A stretch of DNA of 64,000 bases from Sva-07 sp942492715 (GTDB lineage: Bacteria; Actinomycetota; Acidimicrobiia; Acidimicrobiales; Ilumatobacteraceae): NCBI GenBank assembly GCA_942492715.1, contig CALOFW010000005.1, positions 186,001-250,000 of the forward strand. The letters are read 5' to 3'. Under the pieces are notes generated by a model that was not told where the DNA came from, did no database searches, and worked only from the letters and a program-made list of their open reading frames with translations. Below, one piece after another: positions 42,060 to 51,170 of the stretch. Within the stretch, counting starts at the first letter, position 1, and every line of letters begins with the position of its first letter. The translations under genes were made by a program, and so were the position numbers.

Positions 42060-43244
42060 TCAGGTGGGACGGGTGCCGAGGGTGACGGTGACGTCGGTGG
42101 TCTGACCGTTGCGGTCGACGGTGACGGTGATGGTGTCACCGGGCTGATACCTGGCGACCGCCGCACCGAGCGAGGACGGATCATCGATGTCGTCGCCATC
42201 GACCTCGACGATCACGTCGCCGACACCCAAGGTGCTGTCCGCCGCCCCCGATCCCGGGGCGATCTCGACGATCTCGGCGCCCTGCTGATCGGTCGCCGGC
42301 TGCGTGGTCACGCCCATCAGCGCACGGTCGGGCACCGTTCCGGCCTGCAGCGAGTCGATCACGTCGGTCACCGGGGTGATCGCGATGGCGAAGCCGATGT
42401 TCTGGGCCCGGCCGGCGATGGCGGTGTTGATGCCGACCACTTCGCCGTTCATGTTGAGCAGCGGCCCACCCGAGTTGCCCGGGTTGATGGCCGTGTCGGT
42501 CTGCAGCAGGTTGACGAGCTGCACCCCGTTCTCGGAGGTGATCGTGCGTTCCTTCGCCGACAGGATGCCCGCGGTGACCGACGGTTCGCCGTCGAGGTCG
42601 AGGGCGTAGCCGACGGCGACGAGTTCGTCGCCGATGCGGAGATCGTCGGAGTTGCCGACCGCGAGTGGCTGGAGATCGGTGCGGTCCACCTTGAGCACGG
42701 CGAGGTCGCGGCTGGGATCGGCGGCGACGATGGTGGCCGATTCGGAGCTGCCGTCGTCGAACGTCACCATGGTGTCGTCGCCGTCCGCGACCACGTGGTC
42801 GTTGGTGACGATGTACCCGTCGGCGGTGAGCACGAACCCGGTACCGGCCGCTCGGCCCTGGAGACCGGTGCCCGACTGGCTCACCGACTGATGGACCGAC
42901 ACGACGCTCGGTCGCACGGCCTGCACGAGGTCGCTGATCGAGCCGGACTCGACGGCCACCGTCTGCGCGGCGACGGCGGGTGCTGCGGTCGCTGGCTCGG
43001 TGCTGCTGTCGTTCTGGCCGGCGACGTAGCCCCCGAGTGCGGCGGCGGTCACGGCGGCACCCACGACGAGGCCCGCACCGAACCGGGCCCGCCCACTCTG
43101 CTTCCCGGGTGACGGGGTCACCGGCGCCGGGGTGGCGGGGAGGGCGGGCGACGGGGAATCGACCGTCGGCGGCGTCCAGCTGACGCGAGACGAGTCGTCC
43201 GAGCGCAACGGTGGCGAAACGGGGGGTGTGAGCAGCGGATCCAT
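42060..43244 (-). CDS. HtrA/DegP-type membrane-anchored serine protease with PDZ domain
   Basis: 394 residues. Pro/Ser-rich cytoplasmic tail, one membrane helix (about 53-76), a trypsin-like protease domain with H150 (TNDHVV), D180 (DPSRDLAVLKV) and S258 (NPGNSGGPLL), and a C-terminal PDZ domain (GSGAADSTLGVGDVIVEVDG). The triad is complete. The active site faces outside the membrane and would handle misfolded exported proteins or regulatory cleavage. ATG 43244; divergent from an enoyl-CoA hydratase across about 110 bp. Confidence 0.93.
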   Translation of the reverse strand: MDPLLTPPVSPPLRSDDSSRVSWTPPTVDSPSPALPATPAPVTPSPGKQSGRARFGAGLVVGAAVTAAALGGYVAGQNDSSTEPATAAPAVAAQTVAVESGSISDLVQAVRPSVVSVHQSVSQSGTGLQGRAAGTGFVLTADGYIVTNDHVVADGDDTMVTFDDGSSESATIVAADPSRDLAVLKVDRTDLQPLAVGNSDDLRIGDELVAVGYALDLDGEPSVTAGILSAKERTITSENGVQLVNLLQTDTAINPGNSGGPLLNMNGEVVGINTAIAGRAQNIGFAIAITPVTDVIDSLQAGTVPDRALMGVTTQPATDQQGAEIVEIAPGSGAADSTLGVGDVIVEVDGDDIDDPSSLGAAVARYQPGDTITVTVDRNGQTTDVTVTLGTRPT

Positions 43245-43354
43245 GGCGCTCAGCGTGCGTCCGCCGGGTCAGAGGAAGGTGAGAACGAGGTGATCGGTCG
43301 TCAAGAGTCCGCCCGGCCCGCCCGCTCACCCCTGCGACGTGGAAGGGTGGCGAT

Positions 43355-44140
43355 GTGGGGACCCGACACGGCTACACCGAGATCGACTACGACGAGCACG
43401 GCCACGTGGGGGTGATCACGATCGACCGGCCCGAGGCGCGCAACGCCTTGACCTTCACGACGTACGCGGAGTTGGCCGTTGCCGTCGAGACGACGACCGC
43501 GCGATGTCTGGTGATCACCGGCCGCGATCCGGCGTTCTGCTCCGGCGACGACGTCAAGCAGGTGATGGTTGCCGCGAGCGCCGAGCTGACCACGACCGAC
43601 CGCACGCCGCGGCTCACGCCAGCGGCCGGCGTGCTGCTGCGCACCGACGTCCCGATCGTCGCGGCGGTGAACGGCGCCGCTGTCGGCTGGGGGATGGAAC
43701 TGGCGTTGATGGCCGACATCCGCATTGCCTCCGACCGCGCCCGTTTCGGCGAGCTGTTCGTCAAGCGCGGCCTGTGCTGCGACGTTGCCGGCTTGGCCCG
43801 CCTCGTGGAACTCGTCGGCCGCGAGCACACGGCCGAGCTGCTCTACACCGGCCGGATCATCGACGCCGCCGAGGCGCGCGATCTGCGGCTCGTTTCCCGA
43901 GTGGTACCCCACGACGAGCTGCTCCCCACGGCCCTCGAGGTGGCGACGACGATCGCCGACAACCCGCCGCTCGCGGTGCAGGCGCTCAAACGAGGGCTGC
44001 GCGAAGCGCTCGATCCCGACTGGGACGAGCTCGGCCGCTGGGTGAGTTCCACGCTCGGTGAGCTGTTCCGCACCGCCGATCATCGAGAGGGTGTCCAGGC
44101 GTTCCTCGAGAAGCGCCCGCCGAGCTACACCGGCACCTGA
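43355..44140 (+). CDS. Enoyl-CoA hydratase/isomerase family protein
   Basis: 261 residues. Crotonase fold with ITIDRPEARNALTFTTYAEL, the oxyanion-hole strand CLVITGRDPAFCSGDDVKQV and VNGAAVGWGMELALMADIRI. The catalytic-Glu positions are not fully canonical (RARFGELFVKRGLCCDVAGL), so it may act as hydratase, isomerase or another crotonase activity. GTG 43355 with GGAAGGGTGG just upstream. It is followed by an SDR gene, consistent with beta-oxidation or side-chain catabolism. Confidence 0.88.
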   Translation: MGTRHGYTEIDYDEHGHVGVITIDRPEARNALTFTTYAELAVAVETTTARCLVITGRDPAFCSGDDVKQVMVAASAELTTTDRTPRLTPAAGVLLRTDVPIVAAVNGAAVGWGMELALMADIRIASDRARFGELFVKRGLCCDVAGLARLVELVGREHTAELLYTGRIIDAAEARDLRLVSRVVPHDELLPTALEVATTIADNPPLAVQALKRGLREALDPDWDELGRWVSSTLGELFRTADHREGVQAFLEKRPPSYTGT

Positions 44141-44237
44141 GCCGCCGGACCGTCAGAACCGCTCCGCAACGCTCGGGCTACCGTAGGGGTCGTACGGGCA
44201 CTGCACCAGCGGTGCCGACGGGGACTGGGGGAACGTC

Positions 44238-45062
44238 ATGAAGGACCTGCGCGGCACGACCGCCATCGTCACCGGCGCATCGCGAGGGATCGGCGTCCAC
44301 ATCGCGAAGGCACTCGCCGAGGAGGGGGTGAACCTGTCGCTCGCCGCCCGCTCGGGAGACGAACTCGAGCAGGTGCGCAACCAGATGGAGGCGCTCGGCA
44401 TTCGAGCGATCGCCACCGTGTGCGATGTCGCGGAGGCGAAGGATCGAGCCGAGCTGATCGCCCGGACCGACGCGGAACTGGGCCCGGTCGACATCCTCGT
44501 CAACAATGCCGGCATCGAGCGGATCCGCCGATTCGAGACCGCACCGGAGACCGACTTCACCGAGACGCTGGCGATCAACCTCGAGGCACCGATTCTGCTC
44601 ACCCGCGCCGTGGTCCCCGGCATGCTCGACCGCAAGCGGGGCCACGTGGTGAACATCGCCTCCGGCGCCGGCAAGGTCGGCGTCGCCTACGGCACGTCCT
44701 ACTGCGCGAGCAAGCACGGCCTGGTCGGCTTCACCAACGCGCTGCGGGCCGAGTACGAGCGGTCGCCGGTCGGATTCTCGGTGGTGTGTCCGGGGTTCGT
44801 CACCGACACCGGGATGTACGACCGCTGGGAGCAGCGGGGAGTGCATGCACCCCGGATCGCCGGAAGCTCGAAGCCGGAGAAGGTCGCCGCCGTCACCGTC
44901 GACTGCATCCGGAGAAACCGGTCGGAGGTGATCGTGAACACGCCGCCGGTTCGCCCACTCGTGGTGATCGCGAACACGTTCCCGAAGCTCACGCCGTTCC
45001 TGCTCCGCCGCTTCGGGTACACGAAGTCCTTCGAGCAGGTGATCGCTGCCGGCATCGAATGA
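44238..45062 (+). CDS. Short-chain dehydrogenase/reductase
   Basis: 274 residues. Classical SDR with the cofactor loop TGASRGIGVHIAKALAEEGV, NNAG at about 93, catalytic Ser in VVNIASGAGK and the YxxxK motif YCASKHGLVGF. An Asp after CDV suggests adenine contact, and the Arg in AARSGDEL suggests NADP(H) preference. A long C-terminal region (about 200-274) carries a hydrophobic helix (VVIANTFPKLTPFLLRRFGY), typical of membrane-associated SDRs acting on lipids or steroids. GGGGGAA Shine-Dalgarno sequence before ATG 44238. Confidence 0.9.
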   Translation: MKDLRGTTAIVTGASRGIGVHIAKALAEEGVNLSLAARSGDELEQVRNQMEALGIRAIATVCDVAEAKDRAELIARTDAELGPVDILVNNAGIERIRRFETAPETDFTETLAINLEAPILLTRAVVPGMLDRKRGHVVNIASGAGKVGVAYGTSYCASKHGLVGFTNALRAEYERSPVGFSVVCPGFVTDTGMYDRWEQRGVHAPRIAGSSKPEKVAAVTVDCIRRNRSEVIVNTPPVRPLVVIANTFPKLTPFLLRRFGYTKSFEQVIAAGIE

Positions 45063-45095
45063 CCCCGTCGACACGGCGGTGACGTCCGGGGTGTC

Positions 45096-46727
45096 TCAGA
45101 GAGCGACACCGCCGTAGCGGACGCCGGTGAGGTGCGCCATCTCGCGATCGAAGGTGGTGAGGTCGTCGACGTCGAACTGGTCGAGACGGTCGTGACCGCA
45201 CGCACGGGCCAGCACGGCCATCAGGTGCACCGTCGAGGTGAGGAACTGTTCGAGGCGCCGAGCGGATTCGTCGACCACCAGGCGTGATCGCAGGCCCGGC
45301 TTCTGGGTGGCGATGCCGACGGGACAGTTGTCGGTGTTGCACGCTCGCATGCCGAGGCAGCCGATCGCCTGGATCGCCGAGTTGCCGATCGCAACCGCAT
45401 CGGCGCCGAGAGCGAGCGCTTTCGCGAAGTCGGCGGGAGTGCGGAGCCCGCCGGTGATCACGAGCGTGATGTCGCCGCGGCCGAGCTGGTCGAGATGGCG
45501 CCGGGCTCGGGCGAGCGCTGGGATCGTCGGAACCGAGATGTTGTCGCGGAACAGCAGCGGCGCCGCGCCGGTGCCACCACCGCGTCCGTCGAGGATGACG
45601 TAGTCGACCCCGATGGCGAGCGCGGCGTCGATGTCACGTTCGATGTGCTGCGCCGAGAGCTTCACTCCGATCGGGATACCGCCGCTCGCCGCTCGGACGT
45701 CGGCCGCGACCCGTGCGAAGTCGTCGATGGTGGTCAGGTCGGGGAAGGTGGCAGGAGAGACCGCGTCCTGGCCCTCGTCGAGTCCGCGGACCTCGGCGAT
45801 CTTCGCAGTCACCTTGGTGCCGGGAAGATGGCCACCGGTGCCGGTCTTCGCGCCCTGGCCGAGCTTGAAGTGGAACGCCTGGACGTCGCGGACCCTGTCG
45901 ATCGACCAGCCGAACTTCCCGGACGCGAGTTCGTAGAGGTACCGGCTGTTGGCCGCCTGCTCGTCAGGGAGCATCCCGCCCTCACCGGAGCAGATTCCGG
46001 TGCCGGCGAGTTCGGCGCCCTTTGCCAGCGCCACCTTGGCCTCCTCCGACAGGGCGCCGAAGCTCATGTCGGTGACGAAGAGCGGGATGTCGAGCCGCAG
46101 CGGCTTGTCGGCGCTGGGACCGATCACCGTCGAGGTGTCGACGTCGGTGTCGTCGAGCCTCGGCTTGGTGGCGAGTTGCGCGGTCACGAACTGGATCGAC
46201 TCCCACTTCGGGAGCTGCTCGCGGGGCACACCCATCGCGGCCATCGGGCCGTGGCTGCCGGTGCTCCCGGTGGCCATGGCGTGGATCTCGCCGACGAAGG
46301 ATTCCTCGGGCGCGCCGTGCGGATCGGCGAACTCGCCGAGGTAGACGCTGCGGTCGTAGGGCTGCGGGTTGTCGGTCTCCCACTGCTCGATCTCGTCGAG
46401 GTCGACGAACAGCCGGCCGTCGTCGACCCACGAGGTGAAGCGGTGCAGGGCCTCGTCGTTGTCGTAGGCGGAGACGCCGGTGTCCTTGCGGTAGTCCCAG
46501 CCGTGCACGCCGCAGATCAGATCGGGCCCGACGACGCGACCATCGGCGAGCTTGACACCCCGGTGGAGACATCGACCGTAGAGCACCGAGTGCTGATCGG
46601 TCGGGTCACCCGGCATGCCCGTGTCGTCGTTCCAGCGGAGCACCACCAGGTCGACGGTGGACACCAGCACTCCGGTCGGCGTGTCGAGATCGAGGTCGTT
46701 CCAGTCGGCGATCGGATGTGGGCGCAT
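45096..46727 (-). CDS. Rieske-type ferredoxin fused to glutamate-synthase FMN domain
   Basis: About 543 residues. The N-terminal 85 residues hold a Rieske [2Fe-2S] site (C53/H55 in GRCLHRGV; C72/H75 in ICGVHGW). Residues about 150-530 are the glutamate-synthase central domain: FMN/2-oxoglutarate region with TGGHLPGTKVTAKIAEVRGL, then LDGRGGGTGAAPLL, and the [3Fe-4S] site CLGMRACNTDNCPVGIATQ. No amidotransferase domain is present, so it cannot make glutamate from glutamine unaided; it may transfer electrons or ammonia in another reaction. ATG 46727 has AAGGAG at a good distance. Two possible partners lie upstream (46771-47520) and across (RidA). Confidence 0.88.
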   Translation of the reverse strand: MRPHPIADWNDLDLDTPTGVLVSTVDLVVLRWNDDTGMPGDPTDQHSVLYGRCLHRGVKLADGRVVGPDLICGVHGWDYRKDTGVSAYDNDEALHRFTSWVDDGRLFVDLDEIEQWETDNPQPYDRSVYLGEFADPHGAPEESFVGEIHAMATGSTGSHGPMAAMGVPREQLPKWESIQFVTAQLATKPRLDDTDVDTSTVIGPSADKPLRLDIPLFVTDMSFGALSEEAKVALAKGAELAGTGICSGEGGMLPDEQAANSRYLYELASGKFGWSIDRVRDVQAFHFKLGQGAKTGTGGHLPGTKVTAKIAEVRGLDEGQDAVSPATFPDLTTIDDFARVAADVRAASGGIPIGVKLSAQHIERDIDAALAIGVDYVILDGRGGGTGAAPLLFRDNISVPTIPALARARRHLDQLGRGDITLVITGGLRTPADFAKALALGADAVAIGNSAIQAIGCLGMRACNTDNCPVGIATQKPGLRSRLVVDESARRLEQFLTSTVHLMAVLARACGHDRLDQFDVDDLTTFDREMAHLTGVRYGGVAL

Positions 46728-46770
46728 GGGTCTCCTTCGGGTCGGTCGTGCGTCGGTGTGCGGGTCGGGA

Positions 46771-47520
46771 CTACCCCGATCGGAGCTGGGTGATGCCCGC
46801 GAGGAGGAATTCGATCGCGCGTCCGAGCGGATCGGCGGCGGCATCGAGGTCGTCGTAGCCGAGCACAGCGCCGAACGGGGCATTCCAGTAGTCGGCCGAG
46901 CCCGGCCGGAGAGCGTCCCACGGCCCGACGTAGAGATACGGCTCGTCGCTGAATCCGTCGCCGGCCGCGGCGCCGAGGTTGCAGCGCACGCCGGGCCGCG
47001 CGGCGAGGTCGATGCCGTAGTCGAAGTGCTCGGGCCAGAGGCGCCCGACCGACGCTTGCGCATCGGGCACCGAGGCGACGATCTCGTCGATCGCCCGCTG
47101 GCCGATCAGATACCACTCCCCCAGCAGCTGCGCCGACAGGCTGTCGAGCACGATCATCTCGTCGGGATCGCCGAGTGGTGGCGTGTCGCCGCCGACCCAG
47201 AAGCCGGGGGCGGGCTCGAAGCCGACCGCGCGACACAGCTCCGCGATCGAGCCGCCCGCGACGGTGACGACGTCGGTGGTGGCGGTCAGCTCGCGCACGT
47301 CGTCGCCGATCACCCGTTCGACGAACAGCGACCCGCCGACCAACCGGACGCGCTCACGCCGGTCCCCGACGGGCGGCGTGCCGAAGCCCCCGGGAAGCGG
47401 GGTGAGGTCGAAGAGGCCGTCATGACGGAATCGCCCCTGCCCGAGCACGTGGGTCGCAATGCGTTGCAGCGTCGTTCGCTGCGCGCCCCAGTCGTCGGGC
47501 AGCGGATGCAGGTTCCCCAT
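46771..47520 (-). CDS. Conserved hypothetical protein
   Basis: 249 residues, soluble. It has no motif I can assign; it opens HPLPDDWGAQRTTLQRIATH and contains FWVGGDTPPLGDPDEMIVLD and a Trp/Tyr-rich end (PYLYVGPWDALRPGSADYWN). Proteins of this shape occur as uncharacterised actinobacterial genes. It is upstream of, and on the same strand as, the Rieske-glutamate-synthase fusion and divergent from RidA by about 50 bp. The long reading frame, codon use like the neighbours and consistent upstream position support a real gene. Confidence 0.68.
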   Translation of the reverse strand: MGNLHPLPDDWGAQRTTLQRIATHVLGQGRFRHDGLFDLTPLPGGFGTPPVGDRRERVRLVGGSLFVERVIGDDVRELTATTDVVTVAGGSIAELCRAVGFEPAPGFWVGGDTPPLGDPDEMIVLDSLSAQLLGEWYLIGQRAIDEIVASVPDAQASVGRLWPEHFDYGIDLAARPGVRCNLGAAAGDGFSDEPYLYVGPWDALRPGSADYWNAPFGAVLGYDDLDAAADPLGRAIEFLLAGITQLRSG

Positions 47521-47572
47521 GATGCGGAGTCTCGCACCGTTCGGCAGCGACGGGCGCGACTACCGTCTCGCG

Positions 47573-47968
47573 ATGTCCATCGAGAAGATCAATCCACCCG
47601 AACTGGTCGAGCCGCTCGGCTACACCCACACGCTGATCGCCACGGGAACTCGCCGTGTGTACGTCGCCGGCCAGACCGGCGTCGATGCCACCGGCGCCGT
47701 CGTCGGCAACGACCTCACATCGCAGACCGCGCAGGCGCTGCGCAACGTCGGCATCGCACTCGCCGCCGCCGGTGCGTCGTGGGAACACGTCGCCAGGATG
47801 AACATCCTCGTCGTCGGCTACGAGCCGTCGATGGCAGACGCGCTGTTCGCCGGTGTCGGCGAGGTGTTCGGCGAGGAGATGCCGATCGCCGCCACGACGC
47901 TCTACGGCGTGCAGTCGCTGTTCGAGGCCGAGCACCTCGTCGAGATCGACTGCATCGCCGAGGTCTGA
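47573..47968 (+). CDS. RidA/YjgF/YER057c family protein
   Basis: About 131 residues, a single RidA domain: RRVYVAGQTGVDATGAVVGN, LRNVGIALAAAGASWEHVAR and a C-terminal VEIDCIAEV. RidA proteins hydrolyse reactive enamine/imine intermediates of amino-acid metabolism or act in related deaminations. The Arg that binds the carboxylate in many RidA enzymes is not evident at its usual C-terminal position, so an imine deaminase role is uncertain. It shares its start region with the divergent unknown gene. Confidence 0.87.
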   Translation: MSIEKINPPELVEPLGYTHTLIATGTRRVYVAGQTGVDATGAVVGNDLTSQTAQALRNVGIALAAAGASWEHVARMNILVVGYEPSMADALFAGVGEVFGEEMPIAATTLYGVQSLFEAEHLVEIDCIAEV

Positions 47969-47997
47969 GCGCGGCTCGCCCGCACCGCGGACGGGGA

Positions 47998-48666
47998 TCA
48001 GGTCCGGCGAGGTGCCTTGCGCACGCCGGACTCCTCGGCGATGCGCTTCTTGCTGGCGGCGAACGAGCAGATCGGGCATGCGGTGAGGTCGTGGCGCTGC
48101 GCCGGGCAGTAGTCGCGACCGAACCAGATCATCTGGAGGTGCCGGTCGTTCCAGGTGTCGCGGGGGAAGACCGCCTTGAGGTCGCGCTCGGTGCGTTCGA
48201 CGCTGGAACCGTTCGACAGACCCCAACGGGCGGCGAGGCGGTGGATGTGGGTGTCGACCGGGAACGCCGGCACACCGAACGCGTGCGACATCACGACGCT
48301 GGCGGTCTTGTGACCGACCCCGGCGAGCGACTCGAGGAACTCCCAGTCGCCGATCACCTCACCGCCGGCGTCGACGATCTGGTTGGCGGCGGTCCACAGG
48401 TTCTTGGCCTTCGTGGGAGCGAGGCCGACCTCGCGGATCAGCTCCAGGATCTGGTCGGGATCGAGCGCCGCCATCTTCTCGGGGGTGTCGGCGACGGCGA
48501 ACAGACCCGGTGTGATCTGGTTGACCTTCTTGTCGGTGGTCTGCGCCGAGAGCGCCACGGCGACGAGCAGCGTGTACGCGTCGGTGTGGTCGAGCGGCAT
48601 CGGCGGATCGGGGTAGAGATCGTCGAGGATCACCCCGATCCGGTCGGCTTTCTCCTGGCGTCGCAT
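47998..48666 (-). CDS. nth: Endonuclease III (DNA glycosylase/AP lyase)
   Basis: About 222 residues. Helix-hairpin-helix LAGVGHKTASVVMSHAFG, catalytic Lys in SAQTTDKKVNQ and catalytic Asp in FPVDTHIHRLAARWG, matching E. coli Nth K120/D138-type residues. It removes oxidised pyrimidines from DNA. The C-terminal Fe-S region has only three Cys in view (GRDYCPAQRHD then CPICSFAAS), with no fourth at the usual place, so the [4Fe-4S] cluster may be absent or altered. ATG 48666. The longer frame to 48882 adds non-family sequence. Confidence 0.92.
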   Translation of the reverse strand: MRRQEKADRIGVILDDLYPDPPMPLDHTDAYTLLVAVALSAQTTDKKVNQITPGLFAVADTPEKMAALDPDQILELIREVGLAPTKAKNLWTAANQIVDAGGEVIGDWEFLESLAGVGHKTASVVMSHAFGVPAFPVDTHIHRLAARWGLSNGSSVERTERDLKAVFPRDTWNDRHLQMIWFGRDYCPAQRHDLTACPICSFAASKKRIAEESGVRKAPRRT

Positions 48667-48706
48667 CAGGCCCGACGGTACCGGTCGCTGCGCCACCAGC
48701 GACGCG

Positions 48707-49087
48707 TCACGTGGCGGCGATCGACAACCATTCGTCGTCGGTCCAGTGCCGGCGCAGTTCGGTGCTGACGAAGTCGGCGGTCCAGCGGACCATGTCGATC
48801 CAGGGGAGATCCGCAGATGCGATCTCGGTGTAGGCCATCCCATCGAGCAGCAGCGCGGCGTCGTCGATACCGATCGTGACATCGATGGACTCGGTGGGTC
48901 CTTGGCCGGTGTCGTCGACCCCGAGCGTGATGCCGAGGCGGGCCTCGACCTCCATCAGGCGGCCGACGTCCCAGCGGGTCGGATCGCCCGACATCGCCTG
49001 GTCGGTCATGATCCCCAGGATCTGAGCGAGCGCCATCCGGGCGTCGGCCTCCAGTTCGAACTCGCGGGGAAGACGCACACCGTTCAT
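48707..49087 (-). CDS. Hypothetical protein
   Basis: About 126 residues, acidic, no membrane helix: ADARMALAQILGIMTDQAM, then GITLGVDDTGQGPTESIDVT and a C-terminal LRRHWTDDEWLSIAAT. No family recognised. GGGAGG lies directly against ATG 49087 (zero spacing) but is well spaced for an in-frame GTG at 49078, which may be the true start. It is divergent from the formate dehydrogenase operon, about 87 bp apart. Confidence 0.6.
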   Translation of the reverse strand: MNGVRLPREFELEADARMALAQILGIMTDQAMSGDPTRWDVGRLMEVEARLGITLGVDDTGQGPTESIDVTIGIDDAALLLDGMAYTEIASADLPWIDMVRWTADFVSTELRRHWTDDEWLSIAAT

Positions 49088-49174
49088 CCTCCCATCGCAC
49101 GCCGGCAGCTGCCTGTTCGAGCCACGCTTCGATGCTCGACCGACACCGAAACCGCGTCGCAGTAGTGTCGAGGC

Positions 49175-51142
49175 ATGGCTGCGTTCGGACCACGGCGACA
49201 CCGGTACCGCCCCCTCGAGCGGCTGACCCAACCGCTGGTCCGCGACGGCGACACCCTGCGTCCCGCGAGCTGGGACGAGGCACTCGATCGGGCGGCGAGA
49301 GGCTTCCGCACAGCGCTGGAGCGGGAGACCGGCTCGGGGATCGGGGTCTTCTCGTGCTCGAAGTCGACCAACGAGATGAACTTCGTCGCCCAGAAGCTCG
49401 CTCGCACCGCCCTCGCCACGAACGACATCGACAGCTGCAACCGGACTTGACACGCACCGTCGGTGGTCGGTCTGGCCACGGTCTTCGGTGCCGGTGGCGG
49501 CACGTCGTCATATGCAGAGGCGCGAGACGCCGATGTCATCGTGATGTGGGGTTCGAACGCCCGCAATGCCCACCCCATCTACTTCCACCACGTGCTGCAG
49601 GCCGTGCGTCGTGGCGCCACGTTGTTCGTCATCGACCCTCGCCGAACCGAGACGGCGCAGTTCGCCGATCGTTGGCTCGGCCTCGAGGTCGGGACGGACA
49701 TCGCGCTGTCGAACACCGTTGCGCGCGAGATCATCCACGCCGGCCTGGTCCACCACGACTTCGTCGAGCGCGCCACGTCGGGCTTCGACGAGTACGCCGC
49801 AGCGGTCGAGCCCTGGACGCTCGAACGCGGCAGCGAGGTGACCGGCGTCCCACCCGACGCGATCCGCGAGCTCGCCCATGCCTACGCCACCGCCCGCGCC
49901 GCACAGCTGTGTTGGACGCTCGGGATCACCGAACACCACAACGGGGTCGACAACGTCCTGTCGCTGTGCAACCTCGCGCTGCTCGCCGGTCAGGTCGGCC
50001 GGTACGGCGCCGGGCTGTCGCCGTTGCGCGGGCAGAACAACGTGCAGGGCGGCGGTGACATGGGCGCGCTGCCCGACCGGCTGCCCGGATTCCAGCGCGT
50101 CGACGACGATGTCGCGCGTGCGAGGTTCGAGGCCGAATGGGGCGCCACCGTGCCGCCCACACCCGGACGGAACCTCACCCAGATGTTCGATGCGATGGAG
50201 CGCGGCAGCCTCCGTTCGCTGCTCGTGGTCGGCGAGAATCCGGCGCAGTCCGAGGCCGACGTGAGCCGCGCGGTGGAACTGCTCCACGGTCTCGACCACC
50301 TGGTCGTGCTCGACATCCATCGCACCGGCACCGCCGAACTCGCCGACGTCGTGCTCCCCGGTTCGGCGTCGTGGTGCGAGTCCGACGGGACGGTGACGAA
50401 CTCCGAGCGCCGCGTGCAACGGGTTCGCAAGGCCCTCGATCCGCCCGGGGAAGCCCGCGACGACATCGACATCCTCGTCGAGTTGGCCCGTCGGCTCGGC
50501 CACGACTGGACGTACGACACCCACGAGGACATCTGGAACGAGGTGCGCCGGCTCTCGCCGATGCACGCCGGCATGTCGTGGGCCCGGCTCGAGGCGACCG
50601 GCGGCCTGCAGTGGCCGTGCCCGTCCGAGGACTCGGTCGAGCCCTCGTTCCTCCACGGCCGCCTGTGGGCCGACGACCCGGCCGCCCGCGGACGTCGCGC
50701 CCCGTTCAGCGTGGTCGCCCACGAACCACCGGCCGAGGCGGTCACCGCAGAGTTCCCCCTGCGGTTGACCACCGGACGGCGACTCGACTCGTACAACACC
50801 GGGGTGCAGTCCGGCGGCTATCGGAGCCCCAACCGACGTGGGGAGAGCGTCGACGTGTCGCCCGCCGACGCCAGGTCGCTGGACCTGGCCGACGGCGAGC
50901 TCGTCCGAGTGATCTCGCCACGCGGAGCGGTGGAGGCGCCGGTCCGCATCGACCGGGGGTTGCGCGCCGGTCTGGTGTTCATGACCTTCCACTTCCCCGA
51001 CGAGGTCGATGTCAACCGCCTGACGATCGACGCCACCGACCCGAAGTCGGGCACCGCCGAGTTCAAGGCGGCCGCCGTGCGGATCGAGAAGATCGAGACG
51101 GCCGCGCATCCGAGGACGACCGAGCGGATGGTCACCTCGTGA
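49175..51142 (+). CDS. fdhA: Formate dehydrogenase alpha subunit, catalytic part (selenocysteine at an in-frame TGA)
   Basis: 655 residues if TGA 49448-49450 (codon 92) is read as selenocysteine. The surrounding motif SCNRT-U-HAPSVVGLATVFGAG is the active-site signature of Mo/W-bisPGD formate dehydrogenases (Cys or Sec before HAP). After it come FGAGGGTSSYAEARDADVIV, GQNNVQGGGDMG (about 290) and a C-terminal molybdopterin-dinucleotide domain (RLTTGRRLDSYNTGVQSG). The usual N-terminal Fe-S part is missing; the protein starts just after the position where full-length enzymes have LCIKGRFGF, and that part is encoded by 52889-53836. A SECIS-like hairpin follows the TGA. It oxidises formate to CO2. 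Confidence 0.86.
49451..49486 (+). promoter_or_regulatory. SECIS-like hairpin for UGA (Sec) decoding
   Basis: Directly after TGA 49448-49450. Stem GTGGTC (49463-49468) and GGCCAC (49474-49479), with one G-U pair, closes the 5-nt loop GGTCT (49469-49473). The loop begins 18 nt after the UGA, the same distance I recall for E. coli fdhF, whose apical loop is also GGUCU. This is the expected SelB-binding shape. No stop-suppressing alternative is needed to explain the frame, since the two sides of the TGA align without a gap. Confidence 0.72.
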
Positions 51143-51154
51143 ACACCCGAACAC

Positions 51155-51168
51155 GCTCAGGGCTGAGC
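51155..51168 (+). promoter_or_regulatory. Short hairpin over the ribosome-binding region of the NuoE-NuoF fusion gene
   Basis: GCTCAGGGCTGAGC: a 5-bp stem with a GGGC loop in the 28-bp gap, ending two bases before ATG 51171. It occupies the place where a Shine-Dalgarno sequence would lie, so it could tune translation of the second gene relative to the first. It is short and may be coincidental. Confidence 0.3.
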
Positions 51169-51170
51169 CG

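Noticed and set aside
45062..45096. Terminator hairpin between SDR and glutamate-synthase-like gene
   Set aside because: The CCCCG/CGGGG arms are short and far apart with no T-tract.
49448..49450. TGA as an ordinary stop, making the first part of formate dehydrogenase a pseudogene
   Set aside because: The frame continues in phase with conserved active-site residues on both sides and a SECIS-like hairpin follows, which fits selenocysteine better.
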